From Thermoplasmata archaeon (GTDB lineage: Archaea > Thermoplasmatota > Thermoplasmata > Thermoplasmatales > GCA-001856825), in assembly GCA_021792355.1 (NCBI GenBank), contig JAJYUV010000009.1, forward strand, positions 502-61,804: a DNA stretch of 61,303 bases, written 5' to 3'. A program made the position numbers and the translations under genes. Below the pieces are notes generated by a model that had not been told where the DNA came from, did no database searches, and saw only the letters and a program-made list of their open reading frames with translations. Shown piece after piece: positions 17,372 through 28,158 of this stretch. The first letter of the stretch is position 1, and the number at the start of each line of letters is the position of its first letter.

Positions 17372-18568
17372 ATGTCGATGAATGCACCGGCCAAGAGACA
17401 ATTTTCTGCAATTGCCAACGAAATGAAACCTTCGGCAATAAGATTGCTCCTTAAAGTTGCGAATCAACCAGACATCATATCCTTCGGGGGAGGATTGCCC
17501 AATCCAGAATCATTCCCACTGGACGACATCCGGAGGATATTTGACGAGCAGCTAGCAAAGAATGGAAAGAAGATGTTGCAGTACGGTGCAACGGAAGGTC
17601 TAGATTCTTTGAACGTTGCGCTCTCAAAGAGACTGAAAGAAAAGGAAGGAATCAGGACAGAACCATCAGACATCATTCAGACCGCCGGTTCTCAGGAAGC
17701 TCTCTATATGCTTGGAAAGATTTTTGCAAATCCTGGAGAATACGTGATAACAGAGGCCCCAACCTACGTCGGAACCATATCTGCGCTTAAGGCAAACGGC
17801 ATAAAGATGCTAGGCATAGAAATGGACCATTACGGGATGAAGATGGATGTCCTCAGGGAAACACTCAAGAGATATCCAAATCCCAAGTTCATATACGTAA
17901 TACCAAATTACCAGAACCCGAGTGGGATCACCATGAGCCTAGAGAGGAGGAAGGAACTCATTGAAATTGCAAATGAACGGGGGATTACTATACTGGAGGA
18001 TGATCCTTATGGAGCCCTAAGATTCGCGGGCGCCCATGTTCCTTCCCTAAAGTCAATGGATAGCGATGTAGTCTATCTTGGTACATTCTCAAAAGTTCTC
18101 TCCCCTGGCATCAGACTAGGTTATGTTGTGGCCCCACACGATGTGATAGAGAAATTGAACATTGCAAAGCAGGCTGTTGACTTGGCAACCAGTTCTGTAT
18201 CGGAGTACATCGCTGAAGCTTATGTTTCTGGAGGCTTCATGGATAAACAGATACCCAAGATCATCGACCTCTACAGACAGAAAAGGGATTTAATGATAGA
18301 TTCCTTTGAAAACTACTTCCCAGAAGACGTGGAGTTCACGAGACCTAACGGCGGGATGTTTATATGGGTGACAAGAAGGGGTGCAGACACAGACAAAATG
18401 TTCGAGGAGGCCGTGAGGCAAAAAGTTTTGTATGTGGTAGGGTCTGCGTTCTACCCTGACGGAGATAACCACGAATCCATGAGACTCAACTTCACATTCA
18501 GTTCCAACGAGAACATAGTGGAAGGGGTAAAGAGATTAGGAAGACTGTTCGAAGTAACTTCGAAATAA
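17372..18568 (+). CDS. Class I/II aminotransferase (AAT-I, LysN/aromatic type)
   Basis: A 398-residue PLP aminotransferase. Recognisable elements are VIPNYQNPSGITMS, the PLP-phosphate/ring contact region EDDPYG, and the PLP lysine in GTFSKVLSPGIRLGYV. These match the archaeal group including 2-aminoadipate (LysN-like), aromatic and multi-substrate aminotransferases. An AT-rich box GGATTTAAAAAC at about 17331-17342 upstream is a likely promoter. Exact amino donor unknown. It converges with PRPP synthetase, separated by a hairpin at 18567. Confidence 0.85.
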   Translation: MSMNAPAKRQFSAIANEMKPSAIRLLLKVANQPDIISFGGGLPNPESFPLDDIRRIFDEQLAKNGKKMLQYGATEGLDSLNVALSKRLKEKEGIRTEPSDIIQTAGSQEALYMLGKIFANPGEYVITEAPTYVGTISALKANGIKMLGIEMDHYGMKMDVLRETLKRYPNPKFIYVIPNYQNPSGITMSLERRKELIEIANERGITILEDDPYGALRFAGAHVPSLKSMDSDVVYLGTFSKVLSPGIRLGYVVAPHDVIEKLNIAKQAVDLATSSVSEYIAEAYVSGGFMDKQIPKIIDLYRQKRDLMIDSFENYFPEDVEFTRPNGGMFIWVTRRGADTDKMFEEAVRQKVLYVVGSAFYPDGDNHESMRLNFTFSSNENIVEGVKRLGRLFEVTSK

Positions 18569-18586
18569 TTCCACCGTTGTGGAATT
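18567..18586. terminator. Perfect hairpin between convergent genes
   Basis: AATTCCAC, a CGTT loop, then GTGGAATT form an 8-bp perfect stem overlapping the stop codon of the aminotransferase gene, between it and the convergent PRPP synthetase gene. No T-run follows on either strand, so it is not a classical intrinsic terminator; it may protect or end transcripts. Confidence 0.4.
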
Positions 18587-18631
18587 TAGGCTAAGCTCTG
18601 ACAGTGCTTTTGCGAGAGACTATCCGTAGAG

Positions 18632-19489
18632 CTATGACTCAATGTATTCTCTCAGACTTGAAGCCGCTATTTCGGACACTGTCATATTGGAAAACGGGCC
18701 CTCCACTGTGTCTGTCGCTGAAATGCTGTCGACAAATCCTGCATATCTTGATGTCCCGGACACGAAAAGTCCATGGACACAATACACGTTTACAGCTTTA
18801 GCCCCGTTCTGCTTCAGCACCTTGGAGGACTCTAGAATCGTTCCACCGGTGGAAATCATGTCATCAGTAAGTGCTATCGTCTTGCCCTCTACGCTCATCC
18901 CAGGAGGTATTGTTATCTCCACCTTGAAGTCGGAGACTCTCTTCTTGGTCAGATACATCGAATCCAAGCCCGCTACTTTTGAGATGTTCTCCCCTTCCTC
19001 TCTGAATCCGTCGTCTGGAGACACCACTAAATCGTTTCCGTCTTCCTTCACCTTCTTTCCAAGGACCGGTTCGGCCCTTATTTCTTCCCCCTTCTCCCCC
19101 AAGAATCCCATCCCTTCAGGAGAGTGCATGTTGACAACGAATATTCTTTCAAATTTCTGCACGAACAGATCCGATAAAACCTTTGCACTCACTGCCTCAT
19201 ACTGCTGGAACATTGCGTCCTGTCTGGCATAACCAAAATATGGGACCAAAAGAATGGTTCTCTTTGCACCAGCATTTAGAGCTGCGTCTGCAGTCAGAAG
19301 TATGTCGATTATCCCAGAATCAGGGTAGGTGCTTCCGACCACTATGGCTTCATCTAGCTGTTCCTCGATCCTGACATAGAGCTCCCCGTCCGCAAACCTC
19401 CTCCTGTTGACCCTGGCCAGGGGAACTCCTAGAATATTAGATATCTTAGAAGAGAGCCCCTCTGAATTGCTTGTGGAAACAATCTTCAC
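18632..19489 (-). CDS. prs: Ribose-phosphate pyrophosphokinase (PRPP synthetase)
   Basis: Makes PRPP from ribose 5-phosphate and ATP for nucleotide, histidine and NAD synthesis. The PRPP-binding loop is LTDDMISTGGT, the catalytic flexible-loop region includes RRRFADGELYVRI, and the pyrophosphate/ATP region VPYFGYARQDA is intact. At 285 residues it matches the short archaeal form rather than the ~315-residue bacterial one. The GTG start lies 19 bases after the aTrm56-HD stop, so the two genes are probably co-transcribed with the upstream regulator. Confidence 0.93.
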   Translation of the reverse strand: MKIVSTSNSEGLSSKISNILGVPLARVNRRRFADGELYVRIEEQLDEAIVVGSTYPDSGIIDILLTADAALNAGAKRTILLVPYFGYARQDAMFQQYEAVSAKVLSDLFVQKFERIFVVNMHSPEGMGFLGEKGEEIRAEPVLGKKVKEDGNDLVVSPDDGFREEGENISKVAGLDSMYLTKKRVSDFKVEITIPPGMSVEGKTIALTDDMISTGGTILESSKVLKQNGAKAVNVYCVHGLFVSGTSRYAGFVDSISATDTVEGPFSNMTVSEIAASSLREYIES

Positions 19490-19508
19490 TATACTAAATT
19501 TCCTCGTA

Positions 19509-21022
<1,514 letters not shown>

Positions 21023-21100
21023 AGACTTCCCCCTTATATCCTCGTCACTTAAATACCTTCATTAATCGTGTGACTTGTTCCACCGTGTACCGTCAGTATT

Positions 21101-22561
21101 TCAATCCCGATTTACCGCTAAAAATTGCGCAATTGAAAATGGGACTCCGACCCAGAGTATCCCAGCTATCAGCAGCAGAAGGGGGGTGACTCCGTAATAT
21201 GCAGGATTTATGCTCTGTGATGAGCCGAAGCCACCTAGTCCGCCCCCCAAAGCGTGGGTCAGGTACAGCTCAAACAGGGATGCGTATCCGGCTGGGTTTG
21301 CGTAGTTGAACAAAACTTGGAACGTTATGTAACCTGATGTTCCCGAGCTTATTGAAAACGCAGCAACAATTACGTCGAAGATTACTGTCCAGAATAGTCC
21401 GAAGATAAAGAATACCGCAATAAGAGCTCCCAGAAGGGCTCCGGGGGATTTCAATATGTGTGAAAAAATGTATGATATGGCCAGGAAGGATACTCCTATG
21501 ATAGAATAGGCCCACCACATATCTAAAATAAACGATAATGGCATGAAAATGTGAAAGTATCTATAGGAAATAAGGTCGCTAATGACAATAGCCACCAAGA
21601 TAGAGGAGGAGACTACTACTGAATTTGCGAGAAATCTGGACCGTATGGCTCCGCCCTTGTTAATTGGCCTTTTTATGACAGTCTCCAAAATTCCAGACAC
21701 TCTGTCTTTCCCGTAAGTGAAGTATGCCATGAAAACTGAAAGCAGAGGAATGAAGATTACAAGCAGGGAATTCTCAATGGAAAAGAAGGATGATTCGATA
21801 GAAGTCACCGTGAAAGGTTTATAGAGGGACAACGGACCGATAGGAGCCTTGAAAAAGACCAGTGAGGAAACACCACTTTTGATGTAAAGTCCATATGTTT
21901 TGTTGATCGCTTTGGCACCGAGAGAAGGAAACGCACTAACGTGAGTGAAATAGGAGTACTGATGCTCCCATAGGTAAGTGGTACTCAATACCCCTGAGGT
22001 AACCGATGCGAGGTTCACGTCGATAGGGGGTGCAGTGTGATTGCCGGTCGCCCCAACATAAAACAGAAGAAATCCGAGGTTTGAGGAGTTTCCCGGGGAA
22101 GAGATGCCGGTTACCACATCAAGGCCAGAATAGCTTTCCCCCCTTGTATTGATGACCATAGAATTGGTGGAATTTGTCCTCAGGCGGAATGAAGAGCTAT
22201 AGCTGTAGTTCAGGTGGAGATAGACCGACGAGGCACCAGAGGGATAGATGACGTGAAATTCCAGTACGCCTGGAGAAGTTTCAGTTCCTGTATAACTGGT
22301 ACCGTTCAAAGAAACATTTGCCTTGACGCTACTGGCAGGATTTCCATTCTGGTCATAAAAGTAAGAGACAACAGAGATCGTATTTCCTGTTATATAATAT
22401 CCTGATACCTCGCTTACGGTGTTGCCTGAGCCAGTGTGGGAAGTGGACAACACACCCCCCTCATAGGATATCAGTGCCGTGAGACCTATGATGGCCAAGA
22501 TAAGCACTATAGAAAATCTGTTTGTAAGAGACCTTCTTATTTCGTATACTACAGGCCTCAT
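21101..22561 (-). CDS. ABC-2 type membrane permease
   Basis: A 486-residue membrane protein. One helix near residues 17-35 is followed by a large extracytoplasmic domain of about 230 residues rich in Ser, Thr, Gly and Tyr. About five further helices follow from about 265 onward, with the cytoplasmic loop YGKDRVSGILETVIKRPI typical of ABC-2/NatB-like permeases. It is the last gene of a minus-strand set with an ABC ATPase (24828) and a secreted repeat protein (22683), so it is the likely membrane part of an exporter. Substrate unknown. Confidence 0.75.
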   Translation of the reverse strand: MRPVVYEIRRSLTNRFSIVLILAIIGLTALISYEGGVLSTSHTGSGNTVSEVSGYYITGNTISVVSYFYDQNGNPASSVKANVSLNGTSYTGTETSPGVLEFHVIYPSGASSVYLHLNYSYSSSFRLRTNSTNSMVINTRGESYSGLDVVTGISSPGNSSNLGFLLFYVGATGNHTAPPIDVNLASVTSGVLSTTYLWEHQYSYFTHVSAFPSLGAKAINKTYGLYIKSGVSSLVFFKAPIGPLSLYKPFTVTSIESSFFSIENSLLVIFIPLLSVFMAYFTYGKDRVSGILETVIKRPINKGGAIRSRFLANSVVVSSSILVAIVISDLISYRYFHIFMPLSFILDMWWAYSIIGVSFLAISYIFSHILKSPGALLGALIAVFFIFGLFWTVIFDVIVAAFSISSGTSGYITFQVLFNYANPAGYASLFELYLTHALGGGLGGFGSSQSINPAYYGVTPLLLLIAGILWVGVPFSIAQFLAVNRD

Positions 22562-22682
22562 CGATCCTCACCGGGAGGAAAAGGGAAGAAATTTTCTCCG
22601 CTTAACTCTGAACTATAGAATGGTTTCATGTTCCCGTCCAACCATGAGTGCTTTTGTCATGTTGATCTGACCCGCTCCTTAC

Positions 22683-24656
22683 CTATTTCCCTCTTTGCCT
22701 TCTCCTATTCCTGACAACTAGAGCAAGACCAGCTACAATGGCTATTATAATTATAGTTATGACCAGTATCCCTACTCCTCTGTAAGGACTGTACTGTTTG
22801 GGTTGAACTTTCAGATTTGTTTGACTGGAGTAGTTTTTGTAGATGATTGAATGGGAGACTATTGTTGAGTTGATAGTTGCCCCATAATAGTTCTGGTAAC
22901 TTACCTGAATGGAAATAGTAGACGTTCCGTTATGTACTCCTTGTGGAAGGTTGAAGGTAAGACTGAAAGGAGTGGGCGTGTTAGAGTCGATGTCTCCCAG
23001 ATAAATTGTCCCGTTCGAGATGGCATTCTGTTGTTGGAAAATGGCTACCAGGGTAAGATAGTATGCAGAACCAGCTCCCTCGTTTAGCAGCGTTCCATTA
23101 ATTGTGATAGTATTTCCAGAATTATTTTCTGAAAATGCCTGAAGGACAAGCGCCACTTTTGCTATTGCAAGGAAGCCCACGCTAAAGGTTCGTGAGATCA
23201 CATTCCCCGAGCTGTTGTAATAATCAACTGTAGCCGTCATCGAGTACGATCCCTGCGAGGTTGAAGGAGAGCCACTGATGGTAATTGGAATGGTCATACT
23301 CTCTCCCGAGAGAAGGGTGACCTTGGGATAGTAGAAAGTCGAGTTACCTGCGATGGTGAAACCTAGAGGAGCAGATACGCTGATCACTGGAGAGCTTATA
23401 GTTGAGTTACCTATGTTTGTGACTTCGAGGATTGCAGATGAGTTTAGTCCCAGAACAACATACTGAGAGACAAATTTGAGTTGCAAAGATACATTCTCTT
23501 GATTAGTTGTTTGTTGGGTATAGAATCCCAAATTCTTATTCTCTGATGATTGCCCCCCAGATGGAGTGAAGAAGGTTAGTGAGATGGATATCGTTGTCGC
23601 TCCAGACACCGTGCTGGAGACATACATAGGTTCGATCCATCCATAACTCTGTCCCACAGATAATGAACCAATTTTGGGAGGTTGCTTTAGGAAACTCAGT
23701 TGCGACTGTGACGACAATGCGGTTACAATATTTGACAGGTTAACATCGCCGTCGTTCTGAAGGGAAAAGGCAACATAGTTGATTTTTGACGGATCCAGGG
23801 AATTAGTCGATGTAGATACTGAAACAGAGGCTACTGTCTGATGAACATAAAATCCCAGTTGCTCCTGAATAGACGTTTCCACACCGTAAGGATTGTACAG
23901 GGTAATTGTAAAATCTATTGTCAATACTCCTAAGGAGGTGCTAGAAACGTATACTGGATCCGTAAAATCATAACTTTTCCCAGGACCCAGACTGTTTACA
24001 ACAGGAAAAGATTGCAGAAAATCTAGCTGGGACTGGGCTGTTGGGACAGTTGAAATTTCAGTTATTCTACCTGTTCCAGAATTCGATAAAGAGAATGTTA
24101 CGTTATTTATCTCCCCCGCCATCAAAGTGTCACCAGACGAAGATATTGAGACCAAAGTGCTACCGAGATAAGATACTGGTGCAGATACGTTTTCGTGATA
24201 GGTAACATTGTAGTATCCAGTAGTGCTTATCCAATAGTCGATCCGCAGAGTGAGTGAGTAATTGCCTGGAGGTGTATTATTCCTAGCATAGATTGGGTAA
24301 GAAAGTTCAAGGAAGGTGTTTGTCTGAACGTTGGTCTTATACACTTCTTCTGTAGTTGTGTTATTAAGTCCGCTGAACGGATACGTCAGATTAATCATAA
24401 ACTGGGCAAGACTAATGGCTGGGCCATCGTTCTCTACCCCAAGATACAACTGGGATGGATTTAGATTTGCGCTAGATGACCATGTCGAGTTTATGACCCT
24501 GAACGGGTACGCATATTGGTTTGTTGACTGGGATGTTGTCTGCCCACTCGCTACTGTTTGCAAAGAAACTGTCAATACCATCAGAGTTAGAATTGATACT
24601 ACCGCAATTTTTCCTATTTTACCTAAAAAATCAGAACTTTTTCTTTCACTTTTCAT
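22683..24656 (-). CDS. Large secreted, membrane-anchored repeat protein (COG1361-like)
   Basis: A 657-residue surface protein. It has an N-terminal signal sequence (hydrophobic KIAVVSILTLMVLTVSLQ, probable cleavage after ASG near residue 38), a long Ser/Thr/Asn-rich beta-type ectodomain with many N-glycosylation sequons, one C-terminal membrane helix (ILVITIIIIAIVAGLALVV) and a basic RNRRRQRGK tail. Two clear tandem repeats of about 100 residues occur near 172-275 and 276-380, sharing FLQ/FLKQPP, LGPGKSY/LSVGQSY and VYVSST/MYVSST. This is the NEW3/CARDB-like pattern seen in archaeal S-layer-related proteins. It lies between the ATPase and permease genes of an ABC transporter and is probably its external partner. 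Confidence 0.65.
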   Translation of the reverse strand: MKSERKSSDFLGKIGKIAVVSILTLMVLTVSLQTVASGQTTSQSTNQYAYPFRVINSTWSSSANLNPSQLYLGVENDGPAISLAQFMINLTYPFSGLNNTTTEEVYKTNVQTNTFLELSYPIYARNNTPPGNYSLTLRIDYWISTTGYYNVTYHENVSAPVSYLGSTLVSISSSGDTLMAGEINNVTFSLSNSGTGRITEISTVPTAQSQLDFLQSFPVVNSLGPGKSYDFTDPVYVSSTSLGVLTIDFTITLYNPYGVETSIQEQLGFYVHQTVASVSVSTSTNSLDPSKINYVAFSLQNDGDVNLSNIVTALSSQSQLSFLKQPPKIGSLSVGQSYGWIEPMYVSSTVSGATTISISLTFFTPSGGQSSENKNLGFYTQQTTNQENVSLQLKFVSQYVVLGLNSSAILEVTNIGNSTISSPVISVSAPLGFTIAGNSTFYYPKVTLLSGESMTIPITISGSPSTSQGSYSMTATVDYYNSSGNVISRTFSVGFLAIAKVALVLQAFSENNSGNTITINGTLLNEGAGSAYYLTLVAIFQQQNAISNGTIYLGDIDSNTPTPFSLTFNLPQGVHNGTSTISIQVSYQNYYGATINSTIVSHSIIYKNYSSQTNLKVQPKQYSPYRGVGILVITIIIIAIVAGLALVVRNRRRQRGK

Positions 24657-24827
24657 TGATTTTCACCATCTTAGTTTGACGCCATCGCACATCTTAGGAA
24701 ACCTTTCCTTCTACAAAGAGAATTATACTGTTGGTCGTACTTTGCAACGAGAATGAAGGCGATGCCAACAGCGCCCTACTACAGAATCCTAGGGATTGAA
24801 GGCTCCGAATGCATAAATCGAACATTT

Positions 24828-25745
24828 TCACGCCACTTCACTTATCGTGTTAAAGAAGTACTCCTCCAGAGATTCTCCTGACGGTTCGAAACTCCTCACC
24901 CGATATCCACTCTTGACGAGATCGCTGAGTATATTGGGATAACTATTCTTGTCCACTCTTAGAGAAGTAAGCACTACTTCACCGCTAGACTGTTTCACGT
25001 CCCCGTATTTGGAAAGCGCCTTCTGGACTCCGTCGTCTAAATTGTCAATTTCAATTGAAATCTTTTCTCGTCCTAATTCGTTGAGCTGCCCCCGGTCCAG
25101 AATCTTTAGAAGCTTTCCGTGATGTATTATACCGATTCTGTCAGATAATGCCTCTATTTCGGTTAGTATGTGTGATGATAGAAGTATCGCTTTCCCCTTC
25201 TTTTTCTGGTCCAAGATCAAGTTCCTTACGAATTGAACTCCTTCAGGATCCAATCCATTGAGGGTTTCGTCAAACATCAGATTGTTCGGGTCCCCCAATA
25301 GAGATTCTGCGAGCGAGAATCTCTTCTTCATCCCCTGCGAGTACCCCCTAAGTTTTTTGTTTCTGTGCTCCCATAGTCCAACCTCCTTAAGGAGCTGACT
25401 GATGTGCTCTTCTTCCTGGGCTCCCTTCAAACCATAGTATCCTGCAAAATATTTCATAAGTGGGATTGGTTTGACATTCATTTCAAAATTTGGAAGTTCG
25501 GGGACCCATCCCATTTCCCTGGAGGCTTCGACTTTTTCTTTTGTTATACTCTTGCCATCTATCCTGACATCTCCTCTGGATGGCAAGGTCACCCCAGCCG
25601 AAATTCTGATGGTTGTAGACTTACCTGCTCCATTAAGGCCCACAAACCCGAAAATTTCGCCGTCCTTAACCTCGAAAGAAAGCGAGTCAACCACCGCCCC
25701 TTCCTTCGCAGAGTATATTTTCGTTAGGTTGTCAATGGTTATCAT
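24828..25745 (-). CDS. ABC transporter ATP-binding protein
   Basis: A 305-residue ATPase. Walker A is GLNGAGKST (about 37-45), the signature is GYSQGMKKR rather than LSGGQ, Walker B is LMFDETLNGLD, and the switch histidine is in LLSSHILTEIE. The variant signature is common in ABC-2/NatA-type exporters. It is first in the set with the secreted repeat protein and permease. A TATA-like TTTTTATAAGG at about 25776-25786 precedes it by about 35 bases. The gap to the next gene (171 bases) holds no recognisable gene. Substrate unknown. Confidence 0.88.
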   Translation of the reverse strand: MITIDNLTKIYSAKEGAVVDSLSFEVKDGEIFGFVGLNGAGKSTTIRISAGVTLPSRGDVRIDGKSITKEKVEASREMGWVPELPNFEMNVKPIPLMKYFAGYYGLKGAQEEEHISQLLKEVGLWEHRNKKLRGYSQGMKKRFSLAESLLGDPNNLMFDETLNGLDPEGVQFVRNLILDQKKKGKAILLSSHILTEIEALSDRIGIIHHGKLLKILDRGQLNELGREKISIEIDNLDDGVQKALSKYGDVKQSSGEVVLTSLRVDKNSYPNILSDLVKSGYRVRSFEPSGESLEEYFFNTISEVA

Positions 25746-25875
25746 TATAGGTCGCCTTTGCTCTTTTTGTATCTCCCTTATAAAAACAGACTATTAAACT
25801 CCTTTTAGCTAACCGAACATTTAAAAGAGTAAGTCTTCCCAAGAACTTTCTTATAAATCAAGAACATATTGAATC

Positions 25876-26886
25876 ATGGACTTTGTCTCAAAGTACAAAG
25901 CACAGGTAGATGCAGCTCTCGATGATTTCTTTGTAAAGAAGATTACTGGAAAGTCTGGGATTGAGAAAGAGGCCATATCAAAGCTTAGGGAATTCACCAT
26001 GAGAGGTGGAAAAAGGATAAGGCCACTCTTCATGATACTTGGATATTGGCTAAATTCGGACAGCGATGATGAGATTGTAAAGGCATCCATTTCCTTGGAG
26101 CTCATGCAATCCTACCTCCTGATCCACGACGATATAATAGATCAGAGCGAAGTTAGGAGGGGTGGGCCGACCTTCCACAGGATGTTTGGGTACGAAGAAA
26201 GAATAAACGAGGGAGTATCTATTGTCTGTGCAGACCTATCGGATGCATATTCTCATGAGGCGCTGCTAGCAACCAGCTTCGCCTCGGATCGTCTTAACTC
26301 TGCTATGAGACTCATGTCCGAAATAGTCGAATTCACGGGAATCGGGCAACTCATGGATATCACTCTATCCCTTGGTAACAAAATGACACTGGATGACGTT
26401 ACTGCAATCCACAAATACAAAACCGCGCAGTACACGGTCAATGGACCCATGAAGATGGGGGCTCTACTATCAGGCTACAAATCTCCAGAAAAAATAGATG
26501 GTTACGGATTACCCTTGGGAATTGCTTTCCAGATTCAGGACGACATACTTGGAATGTTTGGGAATGAGAAGGAACTTGGGAAGTCTGTGGTGAGCGACTT
26601 TGAAGAGGGGAAAAAGACCCATCTTATCCTTTACACCTATGAGTTAGCAAAAAAGAGTGAAATAGAGTTCATTAAGGAGAGGCTTGGTAAGAAGGGGATA
26701 TCGAACGCTGATTTCGAGAAAGTAAAGGGAATCATAGAGGGCTGTGGAGCCCTGGAGAAGACAAGAGAACTTTCAAGGAAATACTACGAAAGTGCAGTCT
26801 CATCAATCAACGGGCTCACTAGCTCTGCTCAATTAAGAGAACAGCTTAAGGCGATGGCCGATCTGATGGTCAGAAGATCTACCTAG
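25876..26886 (+). CDS. Polyprenyl (geranylgeranyl/farnesyl) diphosphate synthase
   Basis: Trans-prenyltransferase that makes the isoprenoid precursor of archaeal ether lipids. The first aspartate-rich motif is DDIID (85-89) and the second is QIQDDILGM (about 216-224). The GGKRIRP substrate motif lies at 44-50. 336 residues, complete. A TATA box TCTTATAAATC at about 25849-25859 sits about 22-25 bases ahead of the ATG, so the mRNA is probably leaderless. It converges with UbiD, overlapping its 3' end by 8 bases. Product chain length cannot be fixed from sequence alone. Confidence 0.9.
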   Translation: MDFVSKYKAQVDAALDDFFVKKITGKSGIEKEAISKLREFTMRGGKRIRPLFMILGYWLNSDSDDEIVKASISLELMQSYLLIHDDIIDQSEVRRGGPTFHRMFGYEERINEGVSIVCADLSDAYSHEALLATSFASDRLNSAMRLMSEIVEFTGIGQLMDITLSLGNKMTLDDVTAIHKYKTAQYTVNGPMKMGALLSGYKSPEKIDGYGLPLGIAFQIQDDILGMFGNEKELGKSVVSDFEEGKKTHLILYTYELAKKSEIEFIKERLGKKGISNADFEKVKGIIEGCGALEKTRELSRKYYESAVSSINGLTSSAQLREQLKAMADLMVRRST

Positions 26887-28158
26887 TCTCCCTTACGAAT
26901 TTTCTTCCTCCACCGATGGGCATTGTTGCGTCCATTCCCATTTTAGAGGTCATGAAACCATCGTAACTGCTCGGATCCAGTGACGACCCCTTTTCTTTCC
27001 TGATTAAGATCCCTCTATCAGCCTGGAACCTAGTAGCCAGAGCCCATTCTACGTCCCTGTCATCATAAATGTCTATGTCCTCATCCACGACAATTACCCT
27101 TTTCAAACTTCTGTGCCCCCTAAATGAAGCTTCGACAACTTTCCTGAAATCGTCCTCGGTTGTCTTTCTTATCTTAACGATTCCATGAAGCCAACTGGCT
27201 CCTCCTTCACTCAGCCTTACGTCCTTAACATCCACCCCATCCTTCCTGATTTCCCTGTAGATCGTTGGTTCGCGTGGCAATCCCATGAGATTGAAATGCT
27301 CGGAGGTTGCGGGAACGAGAACGTGATAAATCGGATTCCTGACAGTTTCTACAGAATCAAAAACGATTCTTGGTTGATTTTCCTGGATGTCATACGTTCC
27401 GGTAACGTCCTTGAATGGCCCCTCTTCTTTCTTTTGCTCGGTTAACACGGCATTAATAACATAGTCTGAATCCGACGGTACCCTCAATCCAAATTTTGAT
27501 CGTGAGAATAACATGTCCCTTCCCTTGGATTTATTATACAGGGAAGCAGCAACGATAGATTCATCGCGCTCGAAGGGAACAGATGTCGCCGCTGCCAGAA
27601 GGTATTCCAGCGGGGAGCCTATGACGATACTCACTTTTAGTTCATCTCCGTGAGAGATAGCATCATTGTACATGCTGAGGAGGTCTCTCGGAACCAATCT
27701 TACATATCCACCCTCTTCGTTCTCTACAAAAACTCTGTGGATCGAAAGATTCCTTTTACCATTTCTTTCTGCGACAAAGATGCCCGAAGTTATGTAGTAT
27801 CCAGCATCTCCTGGATAATGCCAGCAAACTGGCACATCCCCGATCTCTGCTCTTACGTTGAATAGCTTATCTCCCTCCTTCAGCGGTACGTTCTCGGAGA
27901 GAGAAGACTCATAGTTCTCAAGGAATTTTTCCCTTGACATCTTCAGCTCCCGGTATATCCTTTCTCTATCAGCCCAGAGATTCAAAACACCTCTCCTTCC
28001 ATCCAAATTCTCAAGTAGCACGGGTCTGTTCCCGTACTTCTTTGCAATTTCTGTAATCTCTAATTTTCTTGAGACTCTCTCACCGACTTTCTTAAATTCT
28101 TCATTCAGGTAGCTCTCTATCAGATGCCCTCCCCCCTCAGTTTCAACTGGAACTTCAT
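26879..28158 (-). CDS. UbiD family decarboxylase with an apparent 5' frameshift
   Basis: Prenylated-FMN-dependent (de)carboxylase of the UbiD family; in archaea such enzymes act in quinone or isoprenoid pathways. The open frame with a usable start begins only at GTG 28021 (380 residues). The same frame continues upstream to 28162 with family-typical sequence (LEITEIAKKYGNRPVLLENL) but no ATG, GTG or TTG. An ATG at 28158, overlapping the AspRS stop as ATGA, opens MKFQLKLRG in another frame. That frame joins the main one if one extra G is read at the G6 tract (plus-strand C6, 28131-28136). I read this as one gene with a -1 slip, a real indel, or a sequence error. It sits directly after aspS and converges on the prenyl synthase. 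Confidence 0.75.
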
